64,000 bases of DNA from Sulfurimonas sp. hsl 1-7 (GCF_030577135.1 NZ_JAUIRR010000005.1:64113-128112), one strand, 5' to 3'. Shown: positions 17,137 through 25,781, counted from the first letter of the stretch. Notes: generated by a model from the letters alone, not told the origin. Numbers and translations are program-made.

Positions 17137-18558
17137 TTATAAAATAGCAAGTATCCAAACAGTTCCGAAAGTTAGATAGATAAAACTGTTTAACAGTGTA
17201 ATTACTCCCCCGTATTTATAAACCTCTTTAGATTCAATATATCCAGAACCGAGATAGATAACATTTGCAGATGAGCCTTGCGGCGTGATCATCGCATTGA
17301 AGTTTGTTGCAAAAAGAAGCATTAGCGCTAGCAATTCCGCAGGTACACCTGTTTCAATACCTACACCTAAAAAGACCGAAAAAAGTGCCAGCATCTGTGC
17401 AGTTTGAGATACGAAAAAGTAGTGGATAGCTACATATGAAAGCACAAGTATGATGTAGATTAACTGCCAGGAAAAACCGATTACAAAGTCAGATATATGA
17501 GCTCCCAGCCAAGACATAAATCCTAAATGGTTTAACTCCGAACTCATAGAGTATAAAATGGCAAACCACACAAGAGTTCCCAGTGCTCGTCCCTCTTGTG
17601 CCAAATCTTCCAAAGTAAAGATATTTGTTATCATGATAGCTGCAAGTCCCAAAAAGGCAATGGCAGTTTTATCAAATCCAAATATCGGAGAGAGTACCCA
17701 TAGCGTTACCATGGAAATAAAGGTAAAGCCCATGATATATTCGTTTTTGTGTACAGGCCCCATATGTTCAAGCTCTCTCTCAGCAATTTGCGGTGCATCG
17801 GGTGTCTCTTTTATCTCAGGGGGAAATATTTTAAACAGTACCCATGGAATCGCAATGAATGCAAGAAGGGTAGGGAGTGATGCAGCTAATGCCCATGAGC
17901 CGTAGCTGATATGCACACCAAACTCCTCTGCCATCTTTACCCCGGCAGGATTGGCTGCCATTGCCGTAAGCCACATTGCCGAAGAGATTGTAATTCCGGC
18001 CATTGAGGTCATCATCAGGTATGCACCCAGTTTTTTTCGTGTACCGTCAGCTACTTTGGAACCGCTGTCGGCTGCAAGAGCATTTACGATCGGAAACAAG
18101 ACACCGCTACGTGCAGTATTACTTGGAAAAGCAGGAGCAATGAACATATCAGCTGCGATCATAGAATAGCCTAAACCTAAAGAGGATTTGCCAAATTTTT
18201 TGATAATTAAAAATGCTATCCTTTTTCCAAGCCCTGATTTTATGACACCTCTGGCTATTAAAAAAGCGACGATAATTAAAAGGATAAAACTTTGGGAAAA
18301 TCCGCTGTATGCTTCTTTTGGAGAGAGGGTAGAGGTGAGGATGGTAAAACTTACCCCTATGATAGATGCGGTAAAGATAGGGAAAGCTTCGATAATAACT
18401 GCAAAAATTACGGAGATAAATATCGCAAAAAGATGCCATGCCTGGATTGTAAGTCCATCGGGGGCCGGAGTAAACCATAACAAAATGCCAAATGCAAAGA
18501 TGGCAAGTTGTTTTAAATGAAGTATTAGATTTCTTTTTTTATGATGTCCCATTTTCAA
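17137..18558 (-). CDS. DASS family anion:Na+ symporter
   Basis: 473 aa with about 12 hydrophobic segments, of the divalent anion:sodium symporter family (CitT/YbhI/2-oxoglutarate-malate translocator branch). Visible family features are FPIFTASIIGV, SNTARSGVLFPIVNALA (the SNT motif of the substrate/Na+ site) and the second half-repeat LLFATNFNAMITPQGSSANVIY. The substrate is probably a di- or tricarboxylate such as malate, 2-oxoglutarate or citrate, but the sequence alone does not settle it. The start overlaps the end of the ABC-F gene by 20 bp; the ATG two codons further in is an alternative start. Confidence 0.85.
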   Translation of the reverse strand: MKMGHHKKRNLILHLKQLAIFAFGILLWFTPAPDGLTIQAWHLFAIFISVIFAVIIEAFPIFTASIIGVSFTILTSTLSPKEAYSGFSQSFILLIIVAFLIARGVIKSGLGKRIAFLIIKKFGKSSLGLGYSMIAADMFIAPAFPSNTARSGVLFPIVNALAADSGSKVADGTRKKLGAYLMMTSMAGITISSAMWLTAMAANPAGVKMAEEFGVHISYGSWALAASLPTLLAFIAIPWVLFKIFPPEIKETPDAPQIAERELEHMGPVHKNEYIMGFTFISMVTLWVLSPIFGFDKTAIAFLGLAAIMITNIFTLEDLAQEGRALGTLVWFAILYSMSSELNHLGFMSWLGAHISDFVIGFSWQLIYIILVLSYVAIHYFFVSQTAQMLALFSVFLGVGIETGVPAELLALMLLFATNFNAMITPQGSSANVIYLGSGYIESKEVYKYGGVITLLNSFIYLTFGTVWILAIL

Positions 18559-20494
18559 TCGCCTCTAGTTTTTCCTCTATAGTTAAAAGCTCTTCCACTT
18601 TTTGCTCATACACAGCTTCGATCTCTTCAAGCTCTTTTGCTAAGACAGAGATACCGATCTTCTCATAGCAAGCAGGATCAGCCAAACAGTTGTTTTTCTC
18701 TTCAATAGTGTTTTCAAGCTCTTCAATTTCGTGCGGGAGTTTTTCCAGGGCGATTTTCTCTTTGTATGTGAGTTTGACAGGTTTTGTTTTCTCTTGTACG
18801 ATTTCTTTAGGTTTTTCCTCTACAATTGAGGCCTCTTTTTCCATCTCGTCAAGCTCATGCAACTCTTTTTCAAGTTCTAAGTATTCACTGTAATCCTGAT
18901 AAGACTCTTCAATCGTTTGATCTTTTTTGAAAATGAAGAGTTTTTTCGCGATCTTATCAACAAAATATCTATCGTGACTTACCAGTATAACAGCACCAGG
19001 AAAGTTTGTAAGCTGCTCTTCCAAGATATTAATCGTTGGAATATCGAGATCATTTGTAGGCTCATCGAGGATCAAGATATCTACTTTTTTTGTAAAGAGG
19101 AGGGCTAATGCTACACGGTTTTTCTCTCCACCACTCAGCACTCCTATCTTTTTATCTAAAAACTCACGAGGGAAAAGAAAGTTTTTAAGGTATCCGTAAA
19201 CATGGAGATCTTTTCCTTGCACACTTACACGATCCCCGCCATTTGGACAGAAAGTCTCAATAAGGTTTTTATCATCATCGAGCATTTCGCGATGTTGATC
19301 AAAATATCCGATTGTAAACTCCCCTTGTTTAATCTTTCCAGACGTTGGTTTGATACGTCCAAGAAGTGTTTTTAATAGTGTGGATTTTCCACTGCCGTTT
19401 GGACCAACAATTGCAATCACATCTTTTTGGAGGATTCTTGTAGAAAAATCGTGAAGTAACTCTTTATCACCTAGTTTCAGATGTAGATCTTCGATCTCAA
19501 AAAGCATTTTTTGTTTGTTTATGCTTTTGTCACGGTTGAAGTGTTTTGCTTCGCGTTGTAGCTCCATAGACATTTTTCTAATCTTGCTAGGATTGTTTTT
19601 TGCAGCTTCACGAAGTTCCATTAAACGTTCTTTACGCCCTTCATTACGTTTAAGTCTTGCTCTTACACCGCGTGAGTACCATTCATTTTCACGTTTGAGT
19701 AGTGAAAGTAAAGTTTCATGTTGTTTTTGAAGATTTTGCAGGTATTGCTCTTTTTGTGTGAGGTAATCACTATAACCGCCTTTGTATTCGCGTAATGCAC
19801 AATCTTCAACCTCGATCGATTTTGTTGCAACTCTGTCGATAAAGTAACGGTCGTGAGAGATAAAAACAAGTGTAAACTTCTCTTTAAGTAAAAGCTCTTC
19901 TAAGAACTCAACCATATAGACATCAAGGTGGTTGGTAGGCTCATCAAGTAGAAGTACATCAGGCTTTTGAAGAAGAAGTGAAGCAAGTGCAACACGTCTT
20001 TGCTCCCCACCGCTTAGTAGTGCAATTGGTTTGTCCTCGTAACGTTTGAGATCGAAGTGCTGGATAATGCGCTCGATCTTGTCATCCAAGTTCCAAGCGG
20101 AGTGGTGTTCGATGTAGTTGGAAAGTTTTTCGTGTTCACGTAAGAGTGTTTTGTTTTCAAAATCTTCAGCCAAAAGATTTGTAAGTTCGTTATAGCGCTC
20201 TTTTGCGGCATTGATCTCTTTTAAACCAGCCTCAACAGCTTCACGAACATTGTGGCCCTCTTCAAAAACGGGACGTTGATCGAGCATTTTGATTTCTATG
20301 TCGTTTTGGACAATACGTTTTCCCTCATCAGCATCGAGCGTGCCGTTTACGATCTTCATAAGCGTTGATTTTCCGCTTCCGTTTTTACCTATGATAACGA
20401 TACGTTCGCCCTCATCAACATGAAAATCGATCTCTACAAGGATCTTTTGTGCAGAGTAGTGTTTTGAAATGTTTTGTAAGTCTATTAATGCCAT
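18539..20494 (-). CDS. ABC-F family ATPase (Uup/EttA-like)
   Basis: Cytoplasmic tandem ATPase without membrane domains; ABC-F proteins act on the ribosome or, for Uup, are linked to replication-related DNA structures. 651 aa: first nucleotide-binding domain with Walker A GKNGSGKST and signature LSGGEQ, a charged linker rich in Arg/Lys (about 240-320), second domain with GPNGSGKST and LSGGEKNR, both with LDEPTNxLD Walker B motifs. The C-terminal 130 residues form a long charged coiled coil, as in Uup. It shares a transcript with the DASS gene downstream. Confidence 0.9.
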   Translation of the reverse strand: MALIDLQNISKHYSAQKILVEIDFHVDEGERIVIIGKNGSGKSTLMKIVNGTLDADEGKRIVQNDIEIKMLDQRPVFEEGHNVREAVEAGLKEINAAKERYNELTNLLAEDFENKTLLREHEKLSNYIEHHSAWNLDDKIERIIQHFDLKRYEDKPIALLSGGEQRRVALASLLLQKPDVLLLDEPTNHLDVYMVEFLEELLLKEKFTLVFISHDRYFIDRVATKSIEVEDCALREYKGGYSDYLTQKEQYLQNLQKQHETLLSLLKRENEWYSRGVRARLKRNEGRKERLMELREAAKNNPSKIRKMSMELQREAKHFNRDKSINKQKMLFEIEDLHLKLGDKELLHDFSTRILQKDVIAIVGPNGSGKSTLLKTLLGRIKPTSGKIKQGEFTIGYFDQHREMLDDDKNLIETFCPNGGDRVSVQGKDLHVYGYLKNFLFPREFLDKKIGVLSGGEKNRVALALLFTKKVDILILDEPTNDLDIPTINILEEQLTNFPGAVILVSHDRYFVDKIAKKLFIFKKDQTIEESYQDYSEYLELEKELHELDEMEKEASIVEEKPKEIVQEKTKPVKLTYKEKIALEKLPHEIEELENTIEEKNNCLADPACYEKIGISVLAKELEEIEAVYEQKVEELLTIEEKLEAIENGTS

Positions 20495-20504
20495 AAAATT
20501 GTTC

Positions 20505-21389
20505 TTATTTTTTTGTTGGAATTATAACTTTTTTTAGCTGTAAGAACACTTTTTCAAGGCCCAATACAACAGCGCCAACGATCATTCCTACAAGAAGCTC
20601 CCCTATAATTGAAGGAAGATTGTGTAAGAGTTCATGGATCTGGTGAACATTGTGCATGTAAATTCCACCAGCTACTAAAAGCATTGCCAGTGTCCCGATC
20701 ACAGTCAGAGCTTTGATCACTTTTGGAAGGGAAGTTACGAGCAGTAAACCGATGCTTTTACGAAGTCTATTTTCCTCTTTTGCCGTTGCAATTAGATGAA
20801 AACCTATATCATCCATTCGAACGATGAGGGTAACGATCCCATACACCCCGATCGTCGCTAAAAAGGCTACAATACTTACAGCGATCAGCTGTGTTGCAAA
20901 AGTTTCATTTATAACGATGCCAAGAGCCATGATTACAATTTCAATTGAGAGGATAAAGTCCGTTTTTATTGCAGACTTGATCTTCTCTTTTTCTATATAA
21001 AGTATCTCATCTTCAGTGAGTTGTAGATCCGGGTCTTCATGCTTATGGTGTTTGTGAGGCATGATCCACTCTAAAATTTTTTCAGCTCCCTCGAAAGCAA
21101 GATAAGCACCACCGAGCATAAGTATAGGAATAATTGCCCACGAAGCAAAATAGCTAAGCAAAAAGGCAAGAGGTAAGATAATGAGTTTATTGATAAATGA
21201 GCCTTTTGTGATCGCCCATAGTACAGGAATCTCACGTGAAGCTGCAAAGTTGGAGGCTTTTTGGGCATTTACGGCTAAATCATCCCCTAAAATTCCCGCG
21301 GTTTTTTTTGTAGCAACTTTTGTCATAGAAGCTGCGTCGTCTAAAAGAGTTGCGATGTCGTCAAAAACGGCAAAAAAACCACCTGTCAT
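20505..21389 (-). CDS. DUF808 family inner-membrane protein (YedI-like)
   Basis: 294 aa from the ATG at 21389, chosen because GGAGGAG lies eight bases upstream and the sequence from there (MTGGFFAVFDDIATLLDD) matches the family N-terminus. The MTKVATKKTAGILGDDLAVNA stretch is the DUF808 signature. Several hydrophobic segments follow (about 75-105, 165-210, 235-260, 268-285). The family is widespread in Proteobacteria and has no assigned function. The start overlaps the previous gene's stop as ATGA, so the two are coupled. Confidence 0.85.
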   Translation of the reverse strand: MTGGFFAVFDDIATLLDDAASMTKVATKKTAGILGDDLAVNAQKASNFAASREIPVLWAITKGSFINKLIILPLAFLLSYFASWAIIPILMLGGAYLAFEGAEKILEWIMPHKHHKHEDPDLQLTEDEILYIEKEKIKSAIKTDFILSIEIVIMALGIVINETFATQLIAVSIVAFLATIGVYGIVTLIVRMDDIGFHLIATAKEENRLRKSIGLLLVTSLPKVIKALTVIGTLAMLLVAGGIYMHNVHQIHELLHNLPSIIGELLVGMIVGAVVLGLEKVFLQLKKVIIPTKK

Positions 21390-21703
21390 TGTTTGATCTC
21401 CTCCGGATAGCAGAACTGCTTGGCAGTGTACCATGTTGCTATCCCCGTATCATTGTAGTTGTACTCTCTTTGTTTAACAGGAATAGAATCATTTCGTAGC
21501 TTTGATCGGATAATCCCGATAACAATAAATCCTAAAAGAAGTGTTAAAACGGCTATAAACCATCCCTCTAAGTACCATACAATAAGTGTAATAGGGTAGA
21601 TACTAAATTGTAAGAATATTCTAATTGCAAGTGCAATTATTTTACATCTTTTAGTCAGCAGTTTTGGTGTGGGTTCCATCATATCTATAAAATTTATGTC
21701 CAT
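21386..21703 (-). CDS. Small membrane protein, unknown
   Basis: 105 aa with a hydrophobic central region (about 24-65) that can form two membrane segments separated by WYLEGW, and a polar C-terminal tail with Tyr and Cys (TAKQFCYPEE). I recognise no family. It starts a two-gene unit with the DUF808 gene (4-bp overlap), which suggests the products are used together. Confidence 0.65.
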   Translation of the reverse strand: MDINFIDMMEPTPKLLTKRCKIIALAIRIFLQFSIYPITLIVWYLEGWFIAVLTLLLGFIVIGIIRSKLRNDSIPVKQREYNYNDTGIATWYTAKQFCYPEEIKQ

Positions 21704-21744
21704 GTCTGAATTATAGCCTAAAATAGTAATTTTTCAGTAGACTA

Positions 21745-21777
21745 AATAAACTTTAGTTGAATTGACTAAAGTTTATT
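21745..21777. promoter_or_regulatory. Perfect 13-bp dyad upstream of htpG (HspR/HAIR-like operator candidate)
   Basis: AATAAACTTTAGT, 7 bases (TGAATTG), ACTAAAGTTTATT. The inner part, CTTTAGT-N7-ACTAAAG, has the size and spacing of the HAIR element (CTTGAGT-N7-ACTCAAG) bound by HspR, with one change per arm. It lies just upstream of the -35 of htpG. A third half-site, ACTAAA, is at 21741-21746. No hspR gene is in the window, so the regulator is inferred. Confidence 0.6.
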
Positions 21778-21785
21778 GATAGTAT

Positions 21786-21815
21786 TTGCATTCATTAACA
21801 AATTTTTGCTAGAAT
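21786..21815 (+). promoter_or_regulatory. Promoter of htpG
   Basis: TTGCAT (21786-21791), 18 bases, TAGAAT (21810-21815), preceded by TGC like an extended -10. It gives a leader of about 23 bases with the ribosome-binding site AAGGAAG. Confidence 0.55.
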
Positions 21816-21844
21816 TTTACAAACTTAATAAAAAAGGAAGATAA

Positions 21845-23737
21845 ATGGCAACACATAAGTTTCAAACAGAAGCAAATCAAATACTACATTTAATGATACA
21901 TTCACTCTATTCAAATAAAGAGATATTTTTAAGAGAGCTTATCTCTAATGCTTCAGATGCATTAGATAAACTTAATATGCTCCATTTAACTGATGACAAA
22001 TACAAAACTATAAATTTTAATCCTCGTATAGAACTAGTACCGAACAAAGATGAAAAAACATTAACAATTATAGACAGCGGTATAGGTATGAACGAAGAGG
22101 ACCTAATGAACAACTTAGGTACGATCGCAAAATCGGGTACAAAAGCGTTTTTAGAGTCTTTAAGCGGTGACCAAAAACAAGATTCTCAACTTATCGGACA
22201 GTTCGGTGTAGGTTTCTACGCAGCGTTTATGGTAGCAGGAAAAGTTGAGGTTACTACAAAAAAAGCGGGTGAAGATAAAGCTTTCAAATGGACAAGTAAC
22301 GGTGACGGCGAGTTTGATATCGAAGAGGCATCAAAAGATTCACACGGAACGGAGATCAAACTTTTCCTAAACGATGATGAAACAGAGTTTACAGAAACTT
22401 TTAGACTTGAGTCTTTAATTAAAAAATACTCAAACCACATTCCGTTTGCAATCTTTATGGATAAAGAGAACCATATCCCTGCAAAAACAGATGATGAAGG
22501 GAATGAAACAGAGAGCGCAAAAACTGAAGTAAACAATGAGCAGATCAACAAAGCAAATGCACTTTGGAGCATTGCAAAATCTGACGTTACTGATGAAGAG
22601 TATAAAGATTTCTATCAAACAATCGCGCACTCAAGTGAAGAGCCGTTAACTTGGATGCACAATAAAGCAGAAGGTGCTATTGAGTATACAACTTTATTTT
22701 ATATCCCAAGCAAAGCACCAATGGATATCTTCAGAGTTGATTATCAATCGGGTATTAAACTTTACATCAACCGTGTATTTATTACAGATGATGAAAAAGA
22801 GCTTATGCCGACATATTTAAGATTTTTACGCGGTGTAATTGATTCAAAAGATTTACCGCTGAATGTTTCTCGTGAGATCTTACAAAGCAATGCTGTAATG
22901 GCAAAGATCAAAAATGCTTCAGTAAAGAAAGTACTTTCTGAACTAGCAAAAATGATGAAAAAATCTCCTGAAAAGTACGATACATTCTACAAAGAGTTTG
23001 GAAACGTTCTTAAAGAGGGACTTTATAACGACTTTGCAAACCGTGAGAAAATCTTAGAATTATTAAAATTCAATACATTAAATTCAGACGAGCAGACATC
23101 AATCGAAGAGTTTGTAAAAAATGTAGATGAAGAGAAAAAAGAGATCTACTACATCACTGGAAAATCTTCACTGGATATGCTAAAAAAATCTCCTGTGTTA
23201 GAGAAGTTTAAAGCAAAAAATATCGATGTACTAGTTCTAAATGAAGAGGTAGATACAATAATCTTCCCAATGGTAACTGAGTATAAAGAGTATAAACTTG
23301 TAAACGTTACTGATGCGAAGCTTGAAGAGAGCGAAGAGGAACAAAAAGCCAAAGAGGAGCTTTCTAAAGAGTTTGAAGGTTTTACAACTGAGATGAAAGA
23401 GCTTCTTGGTGAAGAGGTAAAAGCTGTTGAGGTAGCACCTGAACTTGTTGAATCGGCTGTTGCAATTAAAGCTGACAAAGAAGATCCTGCATATATGATG
23501 GCACAGATGATGAAACAGATGGGACAAGGCGGTGATGTTGCAGAACCGGCTCCTATTTTACAGGTAAATCCTAACCACGATCTGATCAAAAAGCTAAAAG
23601 ACTCGGCTGACCAAAATTTAATTGCAGATGCTGCACATGTACTACTTGATCAAGCAAAACTGTTTGACGGTCAAGAGTTGAAAGATACTGCAGATTTTGT
23701 TACAAGATTGAACAGAATTATCACAAAAGCATTATAA
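21845..23737 (+). CDS. htpG: Chaperone protein HtpG (Hsp90)
   Basis: ATP-dependent Hsp90 chaperone, dimeric and cytosolic. 630 aa. GHKL ATPase domain with LISNASDALDKL, DSGIGM and GQFGVGFYA; middle domain with the ATPase arginine in PLNVSREILQ (about 338-347); C-terminal dimerisation domain. There is no MEEVD tail, as expected in bacteria. AAGGAAG lies at good spacing from the ATG. A perfect dyad and a good promoter precede it, pointing to heat-shock control by an HspR-type repressor. Confidence 0.97.
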   Translation: MATHKFQTEANQILHLMIHSLYSNKEIFLRELISNASDALDKLNMLHLTDDKYKTINFNPRIELVPNKDEKTLTIIDSGIGMNEEDLMNNLGTIAKSGTKAFLESLSGDQKQDSQLIGQFGVGFYAAFMVAGKVEVTTKKAGEDKAFKWTSNGDGEFDIEEASKDSHGTEIKLFLNDDETEFTETFRLESLIKKYSNHIPFAIFMDKENHIPAKTDDEGNETESAKTEVNNEQINKANALWSIAKSDVTDEEYKDFYQTIAHSSEEPLTWMHNKAEGAIEYTTLFYIPSKAPMDIFRVDYQSGIKLYINRVFITDDEKELMPTYLRFLRGVIDSKDLPLNVSREILQSNAVMAKIKNASVKKVLSELAKMMKKSPEKYDTFYKEFGNVLKEGLYNDFANREKILELLKFNTLNSDEQTSIEEFVKNVDEEKKEIYYITGKSSLDMLKKSPVLEKFKAKNIDVLVLNEEVDTIIFPMVTEYKEYKLVNVTDAKLEESEEEQKAKEELSKEFEGFTTEMKELLGEEVKAVEVAPELVESAVAIKADKEDPAYMMAQMMKQMGQGGDVAEPAPILQVNPNHDLIKKLKDSADQNLIADAAHVLLDQAKLFDGQELKDTADFVTRLNRIITKAL

Positions 23738-23795
23738 AAAAGTGTTAAATGAGTGTTTTTGTAGCACTTATTGACGATATTAAATAACATTTTCT

Positions 23796-23838
23796 AGCAA
23801 AAAAGGTAACTTATATAAAAATATGTTATCTTTTTGCT
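23796..23838 (+). promoter_or_regulatory. Long hairpin abutting the start codon of the HPt-like gene
   Basis: AGCAAAAAAGGTAAC (23796-23810) and GTTATCTTTTTGCT (23825-23838) pair over 14 bp with one bulged A and one G-T pair around a 14-base loop; the ATG is at 23840. The only Shine-Dalgarno-like bases (AAGG) lie in the left arm. It could be the htpG terminator, a translational control element, or both. Confidence 0.5.
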
Positions 23839-23839
23839 A

Positions 23840-24349
23840 ATGCTAGAGAAACTTAAATATTATATTACGAATATACACGAAACCGATCCTATTACACTTT
23901 CAGAACAAGCAGAGATCTTATGTCACGAACTGTTTGTATTTGAACTTTCACATTTAGATATAGGGAACTATGCATATGATCCTACTACTGCTGTGGAAGA
24001 ACTAGGTCTTGATAAAGAGTTGGTAGAACAACTGGTAGAAGACTATGTAGAACAAGTGACAAAATCTGTTGTACAATTTGAAGAATATTTAAAAAAACTC
24101 CAAGACTCTAAGGCACATCATCAAGAGTTAGATTACACATTATTTAGAGAACTGGCACATAAAAATTTGGGTGTTGCAAGGAACCTTCGTATCCATGACG
24201 CACAAGTATTGCTTGATGAATTAATGAAGAAAGATGATTTAGATTATCTTGTAACGTGTTTGGAAGCTTTAAAATATTGTGCAATCAAGTTAAAACCAAA
24301 GCGTGCGTACGATACACTTCGACTTATGGAAGTGAAAAGTAGCTTATAA
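23840..24349 (+). CDS. Possible histidine phosphotransfer (HPt)-like protein
   Basis: 169 aa, all helical by appearance, no membrane segments. The C-terminal part FRELAHKNLGVARNLR followed by helices rich in Leu/Asp resembles an HPt domain, with His107 in the place of the phosphorylated histidine (family pattern AHxLKGxxxNLR). The N-terminal 95 residues are acidic and unfamiliar. If correct, it would pass phosphate between a kinase and a response regulator; none is adjacent. The ATG at 23840 has no clear ribosome-binding site; a TTG two codons earlier is inside a hairpin. Assignment is by motif only. Confidence 0.55.
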   Translation: MLEKLKYYITNIHETDPITLSEQAEILCHELFVFELSHLDIGNYAYDPTTAVEELGLDKELVEQLVEDYVEQVTKSVVQFEEYLKKLQDSKAHHQELDYTLFRELAHKNLGVARNLRIHDAQVLLDELMKKDDLDYLVTCLEALKYCAIKLKPKRAYDTLRLMEVKSSL

Positions 24350-24352
24350 AAT

Positions 24353-24523
24353 TTATCTGTCTCGTAGAGCTTGTGAGATCTGCTCGAGCTTTCCTTCAGG
24401 TTTTTTAATGATTACTACTTCGTTATCTTTAGTTGGAAGAGCAAAAGCAAGTATGATGAAAATAAATGAAAACAGTATGCCGCTAAGTAAGCTAAGAATC
24501 AATTTTAATTTAAAATCACTCAT
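24353..24523 (-). CDS. Small single-span membrane protein (56 aa)
   Basis: Short frame reading MSDFKLKLILSLLSG at its start, with one hydrophobic stretch (about 8-30) and a charged tail ending in QALRDR. AGGA lies 7 bases upstream of the ATG, which makes it a credible gene. It is antisense to the 5' part of the following plus-strand gene and convergent with the HPt-like gene, only 3 bases away. No family is recognised. Confidence 0.6.
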   Translation of the reverse strand: MSDFKLKLILSLLSGILFSFIFIILAFALPTKDNEVVIIKKPEGKLEQISQALRDR

Positions 24524-25028
24524 AAATATCCTAAAAATTTGGTTGTTTATTATACCATTATTTACCCTTGATGCAAAAGAACCTACTATGATGATGTTAA
24601 AAAGAGCTGTAAATAACTCTCTGCAGGAGTTTCAGATTGCTCCGTATTACTCTTTTGTATGCAGACCTTACGGTGTCGTTACTATTGATGAGGTTTTAAA
24701 CTCTAAAAAAATAGATAAAGAGTGTAAAGAAACACTCCAAAAATTTTACATTCAAAATCCCAAGCTTTACCATCTAAATCGTCGTTATTTAAAAAGAAAA
24801 TCTTTTTATCATGTAGAGTATGTAGATAAAAGCTGTATTGTCTATGCAAAAGGGGAATTTACCTTTTCGGAGATTTTATTGCAAGAGGGGCTCGCTTTAA
24901 CAAAAAAAAGCTTACAAAGTGAAGTCTTTAAAGCAAGATTTGAATCAACACAAAAAAGTGCCGAAACTTGGAAAAGGGGAGCCTTCTCCGATCCAAAAGT
25001 ACTGAGTTGTATGAAGCGTTATTATTAA
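24477..25028 (+). CDS. Secreted staphylococcal-nuclease-like protein (weak match)
   Basis: 183 aa from the ATG at 24477; the frame is open further upstream (24408) but overlaps the small minus-strand gene, and a TTG at 24543 is also possible. The N-terminus has basic residues then IWLFIIPLFTLDA, like a signal peptide. The C-terminal half (VEYVDKSCIVYAKGEFTF, then EILLQEGLALTKKSL and KSAETWKRGAF) resembles the end of SNase/thermonuclease domains (LVxxGLA...A...GLW), but the catalytic Arg and Asp are not clear. It may be a periplasmic protein derived from that fold. Function is uncertain. Confidence 0.5.
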   Translation: MPLSKLRINFNLKSLINILKIWLFIIPLFTLDAKEPTMMMLKRAVNNSLQEFQIAPYYSFVCRPYGVVTIDEVLNSKKIDKECKETLQKFYIQNPKLYHLNRRYLKRKSFYHVEYVDKSCIVYAKGEFTFSEILLQEGLALTKKSLQSEVFKARFESTQKSAETWKRGAFSDPKVLSCMKRYY

Positions 25029-25042
25029 ATTCTCTTTTTGGT

Positions 25043-25333
25043 CTATTTGTGTGTTAAGTAGATCCAGAACTCTTTGTGTGTATGTCCCTTATTTAAAAAG
25101 AAAAATTGTAAAATTGCTACACGATAAAGTGTAACAAGCATCTTTGCATACGGGATAAAAAGGCTCAAGCTAACAAAAATAGATTGTTCTTTATCTCCTT
25201 TTGATTCAATCATCTCTTTCATACCGATATTTTTACTTAAATAGAGTCCAAAAAGAATGGAAAATAAAAAGTTTAAAATTAGTCCAAAAATCATATATGC
25301 TATAAAATCTTGTTCATACATACCTGCAATCAT
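25043..25333 (-). CDS. Small membrane protein, unknown
   Basis: 96 aa with one strong hydrophobic segment near the N-terminus (about 10-32, IAYMIFGLILNFLFSILFGL split over 20 residues) and a second, weaker one around 50-78. I recognise no family. AGGA lies ten bases before the ATG, and a second ATG (Met5) is possible. It is divergent from oadG and convergent with the SNase-like gene. Confidence 0.6.
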   Translation of the reverse strand: MIAGMYEQDFIAYMIFGLILNFLFSILFGLYLSKNIGMKEMIESKGDKEQSIFVSLSLFIPYAKMLVTLYRVAILQFFFLNKGHTHKEFWIYLTHK

Positions 25334-25499
25334 ATTTACTATATCCTATTAAAAATTTATTTGTTTATATATTTATGAAAGTGTATCTAAAAGTTCTTTA
25401 TGAAAATTTTAGATTTTTTTACTGAATGAAAAAGTAACATCCAATTGATATTTTTAAAACTAATAAAGGATTAAAAACTTTATTTAAACATCTTTTTAC

Positions 25500-25505
25500 T
25501 ATACT
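25500..25505 (+). promoter_or_regulatory. -10 box of oadGAB
   Basis: TATACT, 34 bases before the oadG ATG and within a T-rich region typical of promoters in this phylum. The 206-base gap 25334-25539 holds nothing else I can assign. Confidence 0.4.
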
Positions 25506-25539
25506 ACAGCGGACAAATTATGGATAAAGGTAAAATTTT

Positions 25540-25773
25540 ATGGAAACTAACCTTGTAATAGAGGGGATCAAGTTTATGTTTTTAGGGATGGGGACAGTAT
25601 TTGCGTTCTTAGTTATTATGATTATAGCTATGAATCTTATGTCTTCAGTGATACATAAATTTTTCCCTGAACCACAAGCGAATGCTGATGTTACAGATAC
25701 AGCAAAGCAACAGGGCAATAAAAAAGTGATTGCGGCTATTACAGCAGCTATAAAATACCATAGAGAAGGGTAA
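25540..25773 (+). CDS. oadG: Oxaloacetate decarboxylase, gamma subunit
   Basis: 77 aa membrane subunit of the Na+-pumping oxaloacetate decarboxylase; it anchors the alpha subunit to the beta subunit. One membrane helix (about 8-33, GIKFMFLGMGTVFAFLVIM region) and a polar C-terminal tail ending in AAIKYHREG. Small size, single helix and position just before oadA and oadB make the assignment. The spacing to oadA is 8 bases. Confidence 0.85.
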   Translation: METNLVIEGIKFMFLGMGTVFAFLVIMIIAMNLMSSVIHKFFPEPQANADVTDTAKQQGNKKVIAAITAAIKYHREG

Positions 25774-25781
25774 GGATTATA

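Noticed and set aside
17558-18520. Several long plus-strand frames inside the DASS transporter gene
   Set aside because: They are shadows of a well-conserved transporter on the minus strand and lack start signals.
23740-23769. AAGTGTTA/TAGCACTT hairpin as the htpG terminator
   Set aside because: Only 8 bp with a 14-base loop and no T-tract; the longer stem at 23796 is more convincing.
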